Source of the DNA: Verrucosispora sioxanthis
Lineage (GTDB): Bacteria > Actinomycetota > Actinomycetes > Mycobacteriales > Micromonosporaceae
NCBI RefSeq assembly: GCF_010560025.1
Contig: NZ_SAIY01000001.1
Coordinates: forward strand, 310,001 to 374,000
Length of the DNA stretch: 64,000 nucleotides
Direction of reading: 5' to 3'
Part shown: positions 16,968-25,280 of the stretch, one piece after another
Layout of the letters: each line of letters starts with the position of its first letter
How positions within the stretch are numbered: position 1 is the stretch's first letter
The notes under the pieces: model-generated
Database searches by the model: none
What the model was told of the DNA's origin: nothing
What the model saw: only the letters and a program-made list of their open reading frames with translations
Position numbers and translations under genes: made by a program

Positions 16968-17780
16968 ATGGAACGCGAGCAGCCTTCCGACCTGCACGAG
17001 TTGATCCGTACGCAGCTCCGCCGGCTGCGAGCCGCGGCCGGCATGAACCAGGAGGAATTCGGTCGGCGGACGAACTACTCGGCGTCGCTGGTGTCCGCTG
17101 TGGAGGTGGGCACCCGTCCCCTCGACCGGCCGTACGCGAAGCGGGCCGACGAGGTGCTTCAGACCGGGGGCATGTTCGAGGAGTTGCTGCGCACGGCGGA
17201 GGTGCTGCGCCAACCCTCGTGGTTCCTGCCCTACCTGGAGGCCGAGCGTAACGCCCGGCAGCTCCGCTGTTACCAGCCGACGCTGGTGCCGGGCCTGCTC
17301 CAGACCGAGCGCTACGCCCGCGCGGTGATCCGGACCGACGCCGCGCTGACCGAGGCGGGGGTGGAGCGTCGGCTGGCCAACCGGATGGCCCGGCAGGCGG
17401 TGCTGGAGCAGGACGACCCGCCGCAACTCGTCGCGGTGATCGACGAGGTGGTGCTGCGGCGGGTCGACGAGGAGCTGAAGGACGTGCTGGTCGAGCAGGT
17501 GCACCACCTCATGGAGCTGGCCACCCGGCCCAACATCAGCGTGCACCTGGTGCCCACCGGCGTCGCGATGCACGATGGACTGACCGGCCCCTTCATCCTG
17601 GCGAGGGGCGCGGACGGCGGCTGGGTGGCTAATCTGGACACCCAACTCGGCGGCGTCCTGGTCGACAAGGACGACGACCTGAGTGTCCTGCTGTCGAAGT
17701 GGGAGACGGTGCGCAACGAGGCACTGTCCGGCCGCCAGTCGATCGAGCTGATGAAGGATGTGGTGAAGCCGTGGATCTGA
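16968..17780 (+). CDS. XRE-family regulator with DUF5753 domain
   Basis: The product is 270 residues from the ATG at 16968, chosen because GGAGGGGAC lies immediately upstream. Residues about 8-65 form an XRE helix-turn-helix (MNQEEFGRRTNYSASLVSAVE). The rest is a DUF5753 ligand-type domain (FLPYLEAERNA, LVPGLLQTERYA, VHLVPTG). Such proteins pair with a DUF397 partner and regulate development or secondary metabolism in actinomycetes. The partner gene follows with a 10-bp overlap, so the two are translationally coupled. Targets are unknown. Confidence 0.93.
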   Translation: MEREQPSDLHELIRTQLRRLRAAAGMNQEEFGRRTNYSASLVSAVEVGTRPLDRPYAKRADEVLQTGGMFEELLRTAEVLRQPSWFLPYLEAERNARQLRCYQPTLVPGLLQTERYARAVIRTDAALTEAGVERRLANRMARQAVLEQDDPPQLVAVIDEVVLRRVDEELKDVLVEQVHHLMELATRPNISVHLVPTGVAMHDGLTGPFILARGADGGWVANLDTQLGGVLVDKDDDLSVLLSKWETVRNEALSGRQSIELMKDVVKPWI

Positions 17781-17971
17781 ACGGCGCGACCTGGCGCAAG
17801 TCCACCCGCAGCGGCTCCAGCGGCAACGACTGTGTGGAGGTCGCCGACAACCTGACGGGCATCGTGCTGGTCCGCGACACCAAGGATCGCGACGGCGGCA
17901 CGCTGGCCTTCACCCCGGCGGCCTGGGCGAGCTTCGTCGGCCAGGCGAAGCAGCGCGGCCCGCACGCCTGA
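17771..17971 (+). CDS. DUF397 domain protein
   Basis: The 66-residue protein starts at a GTG that overlaps the stop of the XRE gene. It has the family signature WRKSTRSGSSGNDCVEVA followed by VLVRDTKDRDGGTLAFTP and WASFV. DUF397 proteins are small partners or antagonists of the adjacent XRE regulator. An 18-bp perfect hairpin ends the transcript. Confidence 0.92.
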   Translation: MDLNGATWRKSTRSGSSGNDCVEVADNLTGIVLVRDTKDRDGGTLAFTPAAWASFVGQAKQRGPHA

Positions 17972-17978
17972 CGTACGT

Positions 17979-18018
17979 ACCCGGAAGCCCTCGGCCGGCG
18001 GGCCGAGGGCTTCCGGGT
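17979..18018. terminator. strong bidirectional terminator
   Basis: Perfect 18-base arms (ACCCGGAAGCCCTCGGCC and its complement) flank a GGCG loop between the converging DUF397 and C39-like genes. Confidence 0.88.
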
Positions 18019-18038
18019 GTGCAGCGGGACCGGTGCGA

Positions 18039-18923
18039 TCAGGCCGAGTAGCCGCGGGTGGCGGCCCAGTTGGCCAGGTCGATGGTGCTGAGCCAGTACG
18101 ACGGGTACGAGGCGTCCGCCGAGTCGGCGATCTTCACCAGCCGCCCGGAGTCCTTGTAGCCGACCACGGCGATGTAGTGCCCGCCGGGGAAGGAGTGCCA
18201 GCGGCCGTCGGTGTCGGTGACGGTGCCGGCGACGTTCACCACGACGCCCCGCCCGTCGCTGACGGCGGTGACGACGTCCGCCTGGAGCTGGTCCATCTGG
18301 GCCGGGCTGGCCGCACCGCCACGGATCATCGTGGTCTCGTACGGGTCGCCCTTGACGACGGCGTTGAGGACGCGGGTGGTGTCCTCGGCCGAGTTGGTGC
18401 CCGCGAACGTGGTGCCGAGCTGGCTGGCCAGGGCGTCCTGGCTGCGCGCGACACCGGCGGCGCTCAGCGCGTTACGCACCGCGGCGGGACCGCAGTAGTA
18501 GCCGTTGATCTGGGCCTGGTGGTCGTACGCCAGGACCTTCGAGGCGGGCGGCTTCGGTGCCGCCTTCTTGCTGGTCAGATCCGGGTCCGGGGTGGCCGAG
18601 CTGGGCTTCGGCGACGGCGAGGCGGTGGCGCTTGCCGGTGCCGGGCTGGCCGGCGCGGCGCTGCTCGGCGCGGCGCTGCTCGGTGCGGCGCTGCTCGGTG
18701 CGGCGGTCGACGGCGCGACCTCCGCCTGGCTCGGCGCGGCCACCGTGTCGCCGGACAGTTCGGCGGCGGTGGTGGCCTGCGCGGGGGCCGGGGTGTTCCC
18801 GGTGCCGGCGAGGGCGGCTCCGGTGCCGGTGGCCAGGACGAGGGCCACGGCGGATCCGGCAACGAGCTGATAGGGGCGTTCGCTGACCAGCCGGCGGAGC
18901 CGGCGGGAAAGGGTGTGCTTCAC
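18039..18923 (-). CDS. secreted C39-like cysteine peptidase / exoprotein
   Basis: The product has 294 residues from the GTG at 18923, preceded by GGAGGA. A signal or membrane segment (YQLVAGSAVALVLATGTGAALA, about 17-40) is followed by an Ala/Ser/Pro/Thr-rich linker to about 140. The C-terminal domain is C39-like: the catalytic Cys lies in YYCGPAAVRNAL, His in GGHYIAVVGY, and a likely Asp in KIADSADA. The enzyme should act outside the membrane or in the wall. A long 5' region with a c-di-AMP-type riboswitch is typical of actinobacterial wall hydrolases, which supports a role in wall remodelling. Confidence 0.85.
   Translation of the reverse strand: MKHTLSRRLRRLVSERPYQLVAGSAVALVLATGTGAALAGTGNTPAPAQATTAAELSGDTVAAPSQAEVAPSTAAPSSAAPSSAAPSSAAPASPAPASATASPSPKPSSATPDPDLTSKKAAPKPPASKVLAYDHQAQINGYYCGPAAVRNALSAAGVARSQDALASQLGTTFAGTNSAEDTTRVLNAVVKGDPYETTMIRGGAASPAQMDQLQADVVTAVSDGRGVVVNVAGTVTDTDGRWHSFPGGHYIAVVGYKDSGRLVKIADSADASYPSYWLSTIDLANWAATRGYSA
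18661..18705 (-). repeat. three tandem 15-bp repeats in the exoprotein linker
   Basis: CTGCTCGGYGCGGCG is repeated three times head to tail and encodes SSAAP units of the extracellular linker. Copy number may vary by slippage. Confidence 0.85.
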
Positions 18924-19068
18924 GGATTCCTCCACGGGCTGAGGGGAGAACGGCACACCGGCTCCGGCGGTCGGGTCGGCAACGGGACGCCGACGACCGC
19001 CCGGGCGAGCGGGACAGGCCGTTCAAGGGGTACGCCCGGAAGAACCCGGGCGGTGGCGATGACCGGGG

Positions 19069-19152
19069 TCAGCTCGCGGCGGTCGGGCCGGCGAGCACGG
19101 GCACCGCGGTGCCGTGGAGGCGGGGGAACGGGGGAATCACATCGGACTGCAC
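19069..19152 (-). CDS. possible 27-codon leader ORF between riboswitch and exoprotein gene
   Basis: A GTG at 19152 opens a 27-codon frame (VQSDVIPPFPRLHGTAVPVL...) ending at 19069. GGAAGGAG lies about 11 bases upstream at the 3' edge of the riboswitch. The frame ends 145 bp before the exoprotein GTG. It could be a translated leader, or the ribosome site may simply be part of the aptamer 3' end. No similarity is recognised. Confidence 0.25.
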   Translation of the reverse strand: MQSDVIPPFPRLHGTAVPVLAGPTAAS

Positions 19153-19154
19153 GA

Positions 19155-19300
19155 GGGTTGGTACTCCTTCCGTCACCGCCGACCGGGTTAGCTGACGGAT
19201 TCGGGCGGGAAGTCGCCCTACCGCGGGCCGAGGCTCGCGGATTCACCCCAGTGGTGCAGTGGGTCCCCGGTTCGTGAGTTCACGATTGAGCGGGTCGGTA
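19155..19300 (-). promoter_or_regulatory. probable c-di-AMP (ydaO/yuaA-type) riboswitch
   Basis: Read on the minus strand, the segment contains the conserved blocks CCGGGGACCC, GGGGTGAATCCGCG, a Y-shaped GC stem, and CCCGCCCGAATCCGTCAGCT running into AACCCGG and GACGGAAGGAG. These match the actinobacterial ydaO consensus as I remember it. Such aptamers control cell-wall hydrolases in this phylum, which fits the downstream secreted C39-like gene. Boundaries are approximate. Confidence 0.75.
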
Positions 19301-19579
19301 CGGCGTCGCTTCCTGCGATCGGTTACCGCACCGGACGCGCTGACACTACTGGCCGGTTACCTCGAAGCCAACCCGCTCTGACCTGCTTAAACATGATCGA
19401 GCCAGGCAATTTTCGGGTACCCGGGAACTGGCGTCACTCAATGGGACCGACGGCATTCCGGGCACCTTCGGGTGACAACCGGACGGCAGGGGAAAATCTC
19501 GTCGGGGATTACTGCGGTAATCGTCTCACCTACGAACAGTGACCGAATTTCGAGCCAATGTGACCCAGCTCACGGAATT
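19301..19579. other. non-coding stretch upstream of the riboswitch
   Basis: No gene is supported here. It probably holds the promoter for the minus-strand riboswitch transcript and the 3' end of the gene ending at 19580. The only structure seen is a short inverted repeat, GATTAC-TGCG-GTAATC, at 19507-19522. Base composition is visibly less GC-rich than in the flanking genes. Confidence 0.5.
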
Positions 19580-20337
19580 TCAGCCGAGCCGAGCCGGACG
19601 CCAGCGCGGGACCAGGTCGGGCCGCCCGGCGGTGGCTCGACCGGAGACGGGCGGTCGGGTCGGTCGGAGCCGCTCGGCGGCCGCGTACGCCTCGGCGGAG
19701 AGGCTGCGGGCCGCCTCGGTGGCCAGTTCCGCCGCCCGCCACAGGTCACGCTCCCGCTCGGCGGCCGATCGATAGGCGGCCAGACGGTTGTCGCGCACCA
19801 CCCGGGCGAGGACCGCCTCCTGCTCGGCCGGGTGACGTCGGGGTCCCAACCGGACCGGTGCGCCAGCACGTCGGTGAGCTGTCGGGCGGTCAGGTCACCG
19901 CGCCAGTGGGCAGCCATCGCGGCCCGGTGCAGCCAGCGTTCCCGAGCCGCGTACTCGGCCGGGGTGCGCGGGGTGCGCGGGGCCGACAGCCCGGTGACGC
20001 CGGCCAGCCGACGGGCGGCGGCCTCCGCCTGGTCGTACGCGGCCCAGGCGCGGTCCAGCTCCGCCTGGGCCACCCGCCACGCCGTACGCCGTCGCTCGGC
20101 GTTCTGCCCGGCACCGGCTGCCGCGACCGCCACCTCCCCGGCGTATCGGCGCAGGTCGGCCTCCTCGGTCGCGGCGCGGACCGCATCCTGGTCGGTGGTC
20201 TTCTCCACCGGCCCGGCCGGCTCCGGGCGGGCGACCAGCACGGTGAGTACGCCCAGCGCGAGCACCAGCAGAACCGACCAGATGGCGGCGGCGCGTGGCA
20301 CCTCGATCAGGAACTGGTAGAGAACGGTCTTCTCCAT
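19580..20337 (-). CDS. single-pass membrane protein with coiled-coil region, one apparent frameshift
   Basis: The N-terminal frame (start 20337) has a membrane segment IWSVLLVLALGVLTVLVA at about 19-36. A long charged helical region rich in Ala, Arg and Glu follows (VRAATEEADLRRYAGEVAVA and onward). It reads clearly to WDPDVTR near 19832. The next frame then continues AEQEAVLARVVRDNRLAAYRSAAERERDLWRAAELA to the stop at 19580. One extra base near 19826-19832 joins them into about 253 residues. I do not recognise the family. The cytoplasmic coiled coil could mediate oligomerisation. The break looks like a lost G rather than decay. Confidence 0.6.
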
Positions 20338-20536
20338 GTCGGCACCTCAGAGACATCGGTACGGCGTCGGTGGTCGTACCGGCAGCGGATGGCGTTGCGG
20401 CGCGGTTGCCGGGTTGGCGGGCGGTGCCGCCGGTCAGCGCGAGCATCGACGGCGCGACCGGCGGCGACGGGCTGGCCGTGCTCGGCGCCGAGGCGCGGCC
20501 GGGCGCGGTCTGGAGGCGAGGAAAGGGTCGCCAGGA

Positions 20537-21049
20537 TCAGGCGTGCGGTGGGGCGCGGGCGACTCGGACACCCGTCACCCGAGCCGGCGACCCCCGCGTG
20601 ACGCCGGCGGTGCCGCTGCCGAGCGCCGTCAGCCCGGGCTGGCCATCGGCCGCCGGTGGCATCGCGGGAATTCCGGACCCGGCGAAGTCACCGGCGTCCC
20701 GCGCGATCGGCGACCCGGTCGCCTCCGCCGCGTCAGCAGCGCGCGGTCCGGTGGACGACGCGGACACCCCGGCGAGGTCGGCGCCACCGGCACCGCGCAT
20801 GGTCGGCGTCGCCAGGCCGACCGGGTCGAGGCCGGCCACCAGGTCGAGACCGGCCAGGTCGAGGGGCGCGGCGACTTCGTGGGCCAGGTCCGGTGCGACG
20901 GCGGCGGCCGGCGATGCGGCGGCGGGTGACTGGTCGGGCAGGGCCCAGGCGCCGAGGGTGAAGGCGGCGGCGACCGCGAGCCCGGTCAGCAGCCGCGCGG
21001 CCCAGCGCGCCAACCACCACAGCGGACGGGCGGGCGCGGCGGGAGGCAC
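20537..21049 (-). CDS. membrane-anchored or secreted Ala/Gly-rich hypothetical protein
   Basis: The 170-residue product has an N-terminal hydrophobic segment (LLTGLAVAAAFTLGAWALP, about 20-38) and then a low-complexity Ala/Gly/Asp-rich tail without recognisable motifs. It precedes the coiled-coil membrane protein on the same strand. The 199 bp between them (20338-20536) still shows coding-like third positions on the minus strand (TAPGRASAPSTASPSPPVAP in one frame), so the true C-terminus may be longer and the stop at 20537 may result from another lost base. Function is unknown. Confidence 0.5.
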   Translation of the reverse strand: MPPAAPARPLWWLARWAARLLTGLAVAAAFTLGAWALPDQSPAAASPAAAVAPDLAHEVAAPLDLAGLDLVAGLDPVGLATPTMRGAGGADLAGVSASSTGPRAADAAEATGSPIARDAGDFAGSGIPAMPPAADGQPGLTALGSGTAGVTRGSPARVTGVRVARAPPHA

Positions 21050-21159
21050 CTCGTCACGCTACCGCCACCGCCCGCCCGCACACACCGGTCCCCGGGCGTG
21101 TCGACCGTCCGGCGCGTCGGCCACGTACGTCGATACGCGCAGGTCAGCCCGGCGGCCGC

Positions 21160-22488
21160 CTACCGTCCCTGATGGACGGGGCGGTCCTGCTCCGGGCCGG
21201 TGGCGGGGTCCGGGTCGCTGCCACCGGACACCCGCTGGCGCGGCAGCCCGTCCACGACCGGTCCGCCCGGCGCGCCGGATCTCGGGGCACCGTTCGACTC
21301 CGTGGCTCGCGCCGTGCCACCCGGCGTCGTGGACCACCCGCCATCCGACGTCGCGGACCGCGCCGCGCCGTTCTGCCGGCCGGGTCGTGGCGGCCGGGAC
21401 GGGGCCAGGCGGCGCATCATCGGCTGTTCCACGTACCGGTGCAACAGCGCGGCCAGTCCCAGGGTGAGCAGCAGGAAGCCGATCACCGCGACCGGGCCCC
21501 ACCAGCCGGGCAGGCCCGTGCCCCAGTCGCCGGTCACCCGCAGGATCGTCATGATCACGAAGACGTGCACCAGGTAGAAGGCGAAGGAGACCTCACCCAG
21601 CCAGACCATCGGTCGGGAGCGCAGCGGTGAGCGCCGCCCGTGCACGTCCGCGTCGGCCGCCGCCGCGATCACCAGGACGTACGCCGCCGACAGCAGTGCC
21701 GCCCAGAATTCCGCCCGGATCCACTGAGCGGCCGCCACCCAGGTCACGACGAAGATCAGACTGGCCAGCGGCAGTCGTGGTCCCCGCCAGCGACCGCGCA
21801 GCATGAGTTCGGCGGCGGCCACGCCCATCCAGAACTCCAGCGAACGGACCAGCGGGAAGACCTGGGTGAACCACCAGCGACTCTGCTCCGGCACCAGCGC
21901 CTGCCCGGGCCAGAGCGCCAGCGTCAGCAGCGGCACCGCGATCACCACGGCCCACAGCAGCCACGGTCGGGCCCGTCGCACCGCCGGCAGCGTCAACGGC
22001 AGACACAGGTAGAAGAACAGTTCGCAGGAGAGCGACCAGCTGACGTTGTTGACGCTGTAGAAGTGGCCGGGCCGGGGATCCCAGGCCTGGACGAGGAAGA
22101 GGTTCTCCAGCGCCGCCACCGGGTTGATCGGATCGGCGAACCAGAGCATCGCCAGCATGGCCAGCGCCCACAGCACCAGGTGGTTCGGATAGATCTTGGC
22201 GAGTCGTCGTCGCCAGAACCGGCGGCGGGAAGCACCGGGCCGCATCGACCAGACCAGCACGAAGCCGCTGAGGATGAAGAAGAACTGCACCCCGGACAGG
22301 CCCAGGGTGAAGATCTCCCCCACCACGGCCTGCGGGCCGGGGTCGGCGATGATGCGCATGGTGCCGGCGTGGAAACCGAAGACCAGCAACGCGGCGATCC
22401 ACCGCAGACCGGTGAGCGACGGCAGGCGGCTCGCGTACCCGGGCCCGGCGGCGGGCGTCGGTCGATCGACGGCGATGGTGCTGGTCAC
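21160..22488 (-). CDS. acyltransferase-3 family membrane protein
   Basis: This 442-residue polytopic protein has about ten membrane spans and the family opening LPSLTGLRWIAALLVFGFHAG, with the catalytic-type His in FGFHAG, then LSGFVLVWSMRPG and WSLSCELFFYLCLP. These OafA-type enzymes O-acetylate or O-acylate exported sugars. The C-terminal tail (about 375-442) is hydrophilic and low complexity. It sits divergently beside the polysaccharide pyruvyltransferase gene, so modification of the same surface polymer is likely. Acceptor and acyl group are not determined. Confidence 0.9.
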   Translation of the reverse strand: MTSTIAVDRPTPAAGPGYASRLPSLTGLRWIAALLVFGFHAGTMRIIADPGPQAVVGEIFTLGLSGVQFFFILSGFVLVWSMRPGASRRRFWRRRLAKIYPNHLVLWALAMLAMLWFADPINPVAALENLFLVQAWDPRPGHFYSVNNVSWSLSCELFFYLCLPLTLPAVRRARPWLLWAVVIAVPLLTLALWPGQALVPEQSRWWFTQVFPLVRSLEFWMGVAAAELMLRGRWRGPRLPLASLIFVVTWVAAAQWIRAEFWAALLSAAYVLVIAAAADADVHGRRSPLRSRPMVWLGEVSFAFYLVHVFVIMTILRVTGDWGTGLPGWWGPVAVIGFLLLTLGLAALLHRYVEQPMMRRLAPSRPPRPGRQNGAARSATSDGGWSTTPGGTARATESNGAPRSGAPGGPVVDGLPRQRVSGGSDPDPATGPEQDRPVHQGR

Positions 22489-22740
22489 CCCGGAACCCTA
22501 CCCACTGAACCTCGGTCCACCTGGACGGCGTGGCACGCAGGCTGTCTGCGGCCGGGCGGCGGTGGCGTACCGGACACACTCGGGCGCTGACCCACAGATC
22601 AGCACAGACCTTCCGCAACCGCCGCATGTGTCATCTGCCGGCCTCGTGGCCTACTATTCCGAGACCCGAGAGGTACACCACCCCGTCACCTGGCGACCCG
22701 CGGGCGTGGGCGGACGCACCGACGAGAGGCAGAGCCAGCG

Positions 22741-24066
22741 ATGCACCAGCGGATCCTGATGCGAGCCCGCAAGGAGCCCTTCGAGGTCAACTCCCCGGAG
22801 GAGACGTTCGACCGGAACCTGATCGGTGACAACGTCGGCAACCTGGTGTTCAGCCACGCCGCACACAAGCTGCTGGGCGCGCCCGGCGTCGAGATCACGT
22901 CCAACCGGTTCGTGGTCAACCCGCGTGCCGCGGACCGGATCAACGAGAAGTACGACGTCTTCGTGGTGCCGCTGGCCAACGCGTTCCGCCGCAGCTACGC
23001 GCACCGGGTCGACGCGATGACGAACCTCATCGAGCGGCTGAAGATCCCGGTCGTGGTGCTCGGCGTGGGCGTGCAGACGAACGTCGACGGTGACCGGGAG
23101 TACCTGCGACCGATCGACGAGTCGGTCAGCCGGTTCTGCCGCGCGGTGCTCGACCGCTCGCACAGCATCGGGGTACGCGGCGAGATCACCGCGAGCTACC
23201 TGCGTACGCTCGGTTTCTCCGCCGTCGAGGAGATCGGCTGCCCGTCGATGTTCCTGCACGGGGACACCCTGCCGGTGGAGAAGCGCAAGGCCACGCTCGG
23301 CACCGACGACCGGATCGCGTTGACCGTCTCGCCGTACGTGAAGGCGATGGCGAAGATCATCCAGTCGCACCAGCAGCGCTACCCCAACCTGCGCTACATC
23401 CCGCAGGACCTGAAGACCCTGGGCACGCTGCTCTACGGCGACGCGCCAGAGGACCGGGGCAAGACCAGCGCGATCCCGCTGCACACCTCGCATCCGCTGT
23501 TCACCGAGGACAAGGTGCGGATGTTCGTCGACCCGTGGACCTGGATCGACTACCTCACCGGCTTCGACTTCAACTTCGGCACCCGCATCCACGGCACGAT
23601 CGTCTCGTTGCTGGCCGGCACGCCCGGCTACCTGTTCGCCCACGACTCACGCACCCTGGAACTGGCCCGGTACTTCGAGATCCCGCACCGGGTCATGCGG
23701 GACGTGCCCAAGGACGTCGACGCCGCCCAGTTGTACGACGAGGCCGACTACTCCGGGATGATCAACGGGCACAAGGCGCGCTTCGCCACGATGCTCTCCT
23801 TCCTCGCCAAGCACGATCTGGGCAACGCCTTCGCCCACGGGGACAGCCCGGCGGCGTTCGACGCCCAGGTCCGCGCGACGACCTTCCCACCGGCGGTCCG
23901 GCCGGCGCTGGCGACCTCACCGGAGGTGCTGCTGCACCGGATCCAGTGGCTCTACGACCGGGACGTCGAGCACCGCGAGCAGCTCCAGCAGCAGCGTCCG
24001 GACCGGTTCCGCACCCGGATCAAGAAGGCCGTTCCGGCACCGGTACGCCGCATCCTCAGCCGTTAA
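22741..24066 (+). CDS. polysaccharide pyruvyltransferase family protein
   Basis: The 441-residue protein shows the family motifs NLIGDNVGNLVF, VVLGVGVQTN, SIGVRGEITASYL, IGCPSMFLHG and GTRIHGTIVSLLAGTP. Members transfer pyruvate from PEP to a sugar hydroxyl, making an acidic ketal on surface polysaccharide. GACGAGAGGC precedes the ATG. It heads the plus-strand run with a glycosyltransferase and pseudaminic acid synthase, so the acceptor is probably in the same polymer. The C-terminal 60 residues are charged and helical and may aid membrane or partner contact. Confidence 0.9.
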   Translation: MHQRILMRARKEPFEVNSPEETFDRNLIGDNVGNLVFSHAAHKLLGAPGVEITSNRFVVNPRAADRINEKYDVFVVPLANAFRRSYAHRVDAMTNLIERLKIPVVVLGVGVQTNVDGDREYLRPIDESVSRFCRAVLDRSHSIGVRGEITASYLRTLGFSAVEEIGCPSMFLHGDTLPVEKRKATLGTDDRIALTVSPYVKAMAKIIQSHQQRYPNLRYIPQDLKTLGTLLYGDAPEDRGKTSAIPLHTSHPLFTEDKVRMFVDPWTWIDYLTGFDFNFGTRIHGTIVSLLAGTPGYLFAHDSRTLELARYFEIPHRVMRDVPKDVDAAQLYDEADYSGMINGHKARFATMLSFLAKHDLGNAFAHGDSPAAFDAQVRATTFPPAVRPALATSPEVLLHRIQWLYDRDVEHREQLQQQRPDRFRTRIKKAVPAPVRRILSR

Positions 24067-24137
24067 CCTGATGCCGGCCGGCTGTTCAATTACTGAACCG
24101 TCGCCGGTCACGTCAGGTTCCAGGTCTGTCCACCCGG

Positions 24138-25280
24138 GTGGCCAATTGTTTCCGGGTGGTCACACAGCCGACGCCAACGCCGCTGCTGAGCATCGTCGTG
24201 CCGGTTTACGGCGTCGAGGCGTACCTGCGCCAGTGCCTGGACTCGATCCACGCCGACATTCCCGCCGACGAGGTGGCGCAGGTCGAGGTGGTCGCCGTCG
24301 ACGACGCCTCACCGGACCGGTGCGGTGACCTGCTGCGCGAGTACGCCGCCGAGCATCCCGGGCTGCGCGTGCTGCACCTGGCGCGCAACGTCGGCCTCGG
24401 GCCGGCCCGCAACGCGGGCCTGGACGTCGCCACCGGCCGGTACGTCTGGTTCGTCGACAGCGACGACTGGCTGCCGGCCGGCACGATTCCGGCGGTGCTG
24501 GACCGGCTGCGGGTGGACCGCCCCGACGTGATGATGGTCGACCACCTGCGGGTGCACGAATGCGGACGCGAGGAGGTGGACGCCAGCAGCCGACTGCTGC
24601 GCGCAACCCCCGGCGTGGTGCGGCTGGCCGACCGACCGCAACTGCTGCGGGTGCAGCACACGGCCTGGAACAAGGTGGTACGCCGGGAGTTCATGGCTGA
24701 GCTGGGGCTGCGCTTCCACCCCGGCTGGTACGAGGACATTCCGTTCAGTCACCCGCTGCTGGTCGGCGCGGAGCGCATCAGCGTGCTGGACCGGGTCTGT
24801 TACCTGTACCGCCAGGGCCGCCAGGGCGCGATCACCTCGACGCGCAGCGGCCGGCACTTCGACTCCTTCGAGCAGTACGACCGCCTCTTCGCCTGGCTGC
24901 GCCACCGGCATCCCGACGGACGCTGGCACGCCGAACTGTTCGACCTGATGGTGAACCACTTCCTGGTGGTGGTGGGCAACGACGACCGGCTGCATCCACA
25001 CCTGCGCCGGGACTTCTTCCGCCGGGTCGCCGCGCACTACCGCAGGTACCTGCCCAGTGGCGGCTACCCCCGACCGGGCGGGGTGTCGGGGCTCAAGCAC
25101 CGGCTGGTCGGCCGCGACAGCTACCTGGCGTACGCGGCGCTGCGGCGAGCCCACCGGCTCGCCGGCCGGTTGCGGGGCGGCACCGGTGGGGATCCCGCGA
25201 CGGCCGGGACGGGCCCGGCAGCGGACGGCCCGGCCCGAGATCGCACGTTGGTGAACACGCACGGAAACGGATCGGAATGA
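24138..25280 (+). CDS. family 2 glycosyltransferase
   Basis: The GT-A domain begins LLSIVVPVYGVEAYLRQCLDSI. It continues with VVAVDDASPD, a metal-binding stretch VWFVDSDDW (DxD-like) and the later WYEDIPFSHPLL (ED acceptor motif). It should be an inverting enzyme adding one sugar to the surface polymer at the cytoplasmic face. Total length is 380 residues. The start is uncertain: GTG at 24138 or GTG at 24156, neither with a clear ribosome site. The stop overlaps the next gene by four bases (ATGA), tying it to pseI. Confidence 0.88.
   Translation: MANCFRVVTQPTPTPLLSIVVPVYGVEAYLRQCLDSIHADIPADEVAQVEVVAVDDASPDRCGDLLREYAAEHPGLRVLHLARNVGLGPARNAGLDVATGRYVWFVDSDDWLPAGTIPAVLDRLRVDRPDVMMVDHLRVHECGREEVDASSRLLRATPGVVRLADRPQLLRVQHTAWNKVVRREFMAELGLRFHPGWYEDIPFSHPLLVGAERISVLDRVCYLYRQGRQGAITSTRSGRHFDSFEQYDRLFAWLRHRHPDGRWHAELFDLMVNHFLVVVGNDDRLHPHLRRDFFRRVAAHYRRYLPSGGYPRPGGVSGLKHRLVGRDSYLAYAALRRAHRLAGRLRGGTGGDPATAGTGPAADGPARDRTLVNTHGNGSE

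Noticed and set aside
18661..18705. Tandem 15-bp repeat as a regulatory iteron
   Set aside because: It lies within the coding sequence and simply encodes SSAAP linker units.
18033..19277. Plus-strand frame over the C39-like gene and riboswitch
   Set aside because: Gly/Arg-rich shadow frame without motifs; the opposite strand holds the signal peptide, catalytic motifs and aptamer.
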